This document shows, piece after piece, positions 6,257 through 8,018 of a DNA stretch of 8,018 bases. The notes below the pieces were generated by a model. It worked only from the letters and a program-made list of their open reading frames with translations, had not been told where the DNA came from and did not search any database. Source of the stretch: Hyphomicrobiales bacterium. Lineage in GTDB: Bacteria > Pseudomonadota > Alphaproteobacteria > Rhizobiales > JAJFHC01. The DNA is taken from positions 1 through 8,018 of the forward strand of contig JAJFHC010000238.1 of assembly GCA_021775835.1 (NCBI GenBank), given 5' to 3'. Numbering within the stretch: the stretch's first letter is position 1; every line of letters begins with the position of its first letter. The translations under genes were made by a program, and so were the position numbers.

Positions 6257-6952
6257 TCAGGCTGCAGCGGTCGCGAGGTTCCATGTGCTTATCGCCTCAT
6301 CTCGGAACTGGCGAAGGGTTCTGCGGCTGATCAGATGGCGCTGGACGTTGAAACAGTTGTAAACGACAGAGTGGGTGGACAGAAAACGTTGCGCTGATCG
6401 GGCTGACTTGAACCGCTTCATTCGTCGCTCCCGTTGCCGAACTGGAAGGTGGGAGTTCTCCGCCCTGTTGTTGCGGCGCCCGCCGGTGACATGTTTGTCC
6501 TTCATGCCAAGATCGGCCAAGGCCGTTCCATAGGAAGGCAGCTTATCTGTCACGACGATGTCCGAAGAGAAGCCCTGTTTCTTGAGCAGCTTGCGCATCA
6601 AATTGAGCGCAGCTTTCTTATTGCGGCGGGACTGGATCAGAATATCCAGGACTTCGCCTTCGGCATCGACCGCTCGCCACAAATACAACCGCCGACCATT
6701 GATCGAGACAAAGACTTCATCCAGATGCCAGCGCTTATCGGCTTGGGGTCTTTGTCGCCTGAGGCTTGCGGCATAGGCCTGCCCAAACTTCAGGCACCAG
6801 CGCCGGACGGTCTCGTAGCTGACGTCGACGCCGCGTTCAGCAAGCAGATCCTCAATATCCCGGAAGCTCAAGGCAAAGCGAAAGTACAGCCAGACGGCGT
6901 AGCGGATGACCTCTGGCGGAAAGCGGTGACCGCGGTAGCTGATCTTGTTCAT
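6257..6952 (-). CDS. IS6-family DDE transposase
   Basis: The 231-residue protein catalyses replicative cointegrate-type transposition of its IS. The N-terminal helix-turn-helix region (about residues 12-62) holds PPEVIRYAVWLYFRF and SYETVRRWCLKFG. The catalytic domain shows D78 in WHLDEVFVSING, D136 in VVTDKLPSYG and E165 in NNRAENSHLPVRQRERR, followed by the conserved basic MKRFKS. The D-to-E gap has 28 residues here. The length is close to the family norm, and no break is visible, so the enzyme may be active. ATG 6952 lies about 55 bp inside the right terminal repeat, where the promoter is expected. A 188-residue opposite-strand frame (6434-7000) is only its shadow. Confidence 0.95.
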   Translation of the reverse strand: MNKISYRGHRFPPEVIRYAVWLYFRFALSFRDIEDLLAERGVDVSYETVRRWCLKFGQAYAASLRRQRPQADKRWHLDEVFVSINGRRLYLWRAVDAEGEVLDILIQSRRNKKAALNLMRKLLKKQGFSSDIVVTDKLPSYGTALADLGMKDKHVTGGRRNNRAENSHLPVRQRERRMKRFKSARSAQRFLSTHSVVYNCFNVQRHLISRRTLRQFRDEAISTWNLATAAA

Positions 6953-6990
6953 GGACAGACGCTACCTTATCGATCCGCTCGGCGCAGTCG

Positions 6991-7008
6991 ATTAATGTGA
7001 CGGTCCCC
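6991..7008 (-). repeat. IS6 right terminal inverted repeat
   Basis: Reading inward on the minus strand from 7008 gives GGGGACCGTCACATTAAT. The TAA inside this repeat (6992-6994 on the minus strand) provides the stop codon for the truncated GNAT gene. Confidence 0.7.
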
Positions 7009-7462
7009 TGACGGATGTCATTGTCCGAAATCTCGCGGCGGTTTTCGCCAACACACGCCTCATAGGATAGTTTTCCCGGAGACAGACCAAACATACCTTG
7101 GTGATTTCCATGGTTCGAGCGGTCGAAAAGGCATCCGCCACCAGAACAGTTCCCAGTCCTGCTTTTTGCCACAGATCCTCAACACTGAGGGTCAGTTCGG
7201 CTTCGGACGCATCGGACACTGTCCTAAATCGGATTTCAACCGACCCACGCAACACACCTTGTAGGAACAGGCCGTACACAGCACAATTTTCGGATGTAAT
7301 ATGAAAACAATACTCCTCAATGAACTGGTCGCTCACGGGACGGTTAAAGCGCATGGTCCGGCTCAGTTGTCCCAACCGCAGCAGATGTGTATGGAGCAAG
7401 CTCATCTCATCGCATTTGAGCTGTCTAATCACAGGAACGCATGAATCATACTCTTGCATCAT
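6992..7462 (-). pseudogene. GNAT-family N-acetyltransferase, 3' end replaced by IS6
   Basis: GNAT enzymes transfer an acetyl group from acetyl-CoA to an amine; the substrate here is unknown. The frame gives 156 residues. HLLRLGQLSRTMRFNRPVSDQFI (residues 26-48) matches an alphaproteobacterial GNAT subgroup. EAELTLSVEDLWQKAGLG (87-104) contains the Q-x-x-G-x-G-like acetyl-CoA loop, and LRENYPMRR (128-136) has the conserved Asn segment. Native sequence ends at about V151; the last five residues (RGPSH) and the TAA come from the IS6 terminal repeat. Relatives, from memory, run some 30-40 residues further. The second ATG (7459) is the better start because GAGG lies five bases before it. The loss of the last strands probably inactivates the enzyme. 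Confidence 0.8.
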
Positions 7463-7486
7463 GACCTCAACTGCTGAGCGTGTGGA

Positions 7487-7642
7487 TCAGCGGGAACCTT
7501 GAGTGCGCTGGATGATCCATTCCCGACAGTCGTCGTCGACGAGCCTGTGAAATTGGTCTTGGAACCCGTTGATCCTAAGTTTGTTCGTGCACTCGCCGGC
7601 GAAGCGGACTGACCGCAAGGTTGAGGCCAACGCCATACTCAT
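7487..7642 (-). CDS. Possible small gene, 51 residues
   Basis: A minus-strand frame from ATG 7642 to TGA 7487-7489 encodes 51 residues, including TNKLRINGFQDQFHRLVDDD and CREWIIQRTQG. The charged and aromatic mix is protein-like, and third-position G+C is about 74 percent by my count, higher than the local composition suggests. It ends about 25 bp before the GNAT start on the same strand. ATG 7636 is an alternative start, and there is no clear Shine-Dalgarno at either. I do not recognise a family, and it could be a decayed gene or chance. The remaining gap between it and the 86-residue gene (7643-7712) shows nothing else. Confidence 0.35.
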   Translation of the reverse strand: MSMALASTLRSVRFAGECTNKLRINGFQDQFHRLVDDDCREWIIQRTQGSR

Positions 7643-7712
7643 GAACCGGGCGGGCACTCTCAAGCCGCGCTGCAGTGCAGCATGTTTGTCGGGAAATCGT
7701 GTTGTGGTTTTC

Positions 7713-7973
7713 TCAAACCGTAGAGTCGCGCTTTTTCAAATGCACAGCGGCTGCCAACTCTGAAAATGCCCTGACACATCGGTCCATCGAATTGCCAACA
7801 AGTTGCACCAATTGTCTTGAAAACGCACCAGTTATCGCAGAAATGAGAGAAAAAGCCTTTCGTATCAATGTGAGAAACATAACACTGCGCTCTTTCCTGG
7901 CTACCAGCATAAGGCGGTCGATCTCTTCGTAGGTTGGGAAGTCGGTGGCACTCGTCTGAATTTGTTCGGTCAT
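7713..7973 (-). CDS. Small hypothetical protein, 86 residues
   Basis: The product opens with a polar segment and then FPTYEEIDRLMLVARKER (residues 12-29), a pattern seen in small uncharacterised alphaproteobacterial proteins with a P-T-x-x-E-I-D start. That resemblance is from memory. A hydrophobic helix follows (MFLTLIRKAFSLISAITGAF, 32-51), perhaps amphipathic and membrane-associated. The C-terminus is basic (HLKKRDS). The start at 7973 is supported by AGGA seven bases upstream of the ATG, preceded by an A-run. The function is unknown. It reads in the same direction as the downstream small ORF and GNAT gene. Its base composition is more A/T-rich than the IS elements. Confidence 0.62.
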   Translation of the reverse strand: MTEQIQTSATDFPTYEEIDRLMLVARKERSVMFLTLIRKAFSLISAITGAFSRQLVQLVGNSMDRCVRAFSELAAAVHLKKRDSTV

Positions 7974-8018
7974 CCGAAGATCCTTTTTTTGCAGTTGCGA
8001 AACATCTTTACATGCGTC

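Larger units (their letters stand above)
6202..7008 (-). mobile_element. IS6-family insertion sequence, complete
   Basis: An intact IS6-type transposase gene is enclosed by imperfect inverted repeats: GGGAACTGTCAC inward from 6202 and GGGGACCGTCAC inward from 7008 on the other strand, 10 of 12 matching. The resulting length of 807 bp is normal for the family. IS6 elements usually make 8-bp target duplications, but the outside octamers GCTCCATG (6194-6201) and TGACGGAT (7009-7016) do not match. Both neighbouring genes are cut at the junctions. This points to replicative or deletion-type IS6 activity rather than a simple insertion. Confidence 0.85.

Noticed and set aside
6434..7000. 188-residue plus-strand frame across the IS6 element
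   Set aside because: It is antisense to an intact transposase with DDE residues, and such mirror frames are common in G+C-rich genes.
7533..7542. 10-bp palindrome TCGTCGACGA as an operator
   Set aside because: It lies inside a possible coding frame where GAC repeats create the symmetry, and it is a single short site without further support.

Overview
The window is accessory DNA from what is probably an alphaproteobacterium (Rhodobacterales- or Rhizobiales-like). This rests on the style of the IS21 and IS6 transposases, the GNAT and small hypothetical proteins at the right, and a non-coding block with TTCCCTG repeats next to a serine recombinase. The taxonomy is an inference; there is no rRNA or other marker gene.

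Left part (1 to about 1416): the right-hand portion of an IS21-family insertion sequence. The 3' part of istA carries an in-frame TAG at 91-93, so the element is probably no longer autonomous. istB (492-1253) is intact and overlaps istA by ATGA. Two CCAAGTGGTG repeats 24 bp apart mark the right terminus.

Central cargo (1501-4105, + strand): three co-directional genes, probably one operon. The first encodes an HNH endonuclease with a four-cysteine zinc knuckle. The second encodes an unrecognised protein with an R-x4-H motif of the HEPN ribonuclease type; an in-frame TGA separates it from 34 further codons in the same frame. The third encodes a DUF4365-type protein with a PD-(D/E)xK-like core. 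Two or three nuclease-like proteins side by side, enclosed by mobile elements, form a candidate anti-phage or anti-plasmid cassette. It matches no named system that I recognise.

Recombinase region (4106-6201): a non-coding block contains a degenerate tRNA-Met-like 3' end, four TTCCCTG heptamers at exactly 21-bp spacing, further TTCCCT inverted copies, a possible 44-codon gene and a nested inverted repeat. It is followed on the minus strand by a large serine recombinase that has lost its N-terminal catalytic serine region.

Right part (6202-8018, all minus strand): a complete IS6-family element (6202-7008) truncates the recombinase at one end and a GNAT acetyltransferase at the other. It has no target-site duplication, so the junctions look like an IS-mediated deletion scar. 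Upstream of the GNAT gene are a possible 51-residue ORF and an 86-residue hypothetical gene. Overall the window is a mosaic of decayed mobile elements around a compact set of nuclease-like genes.
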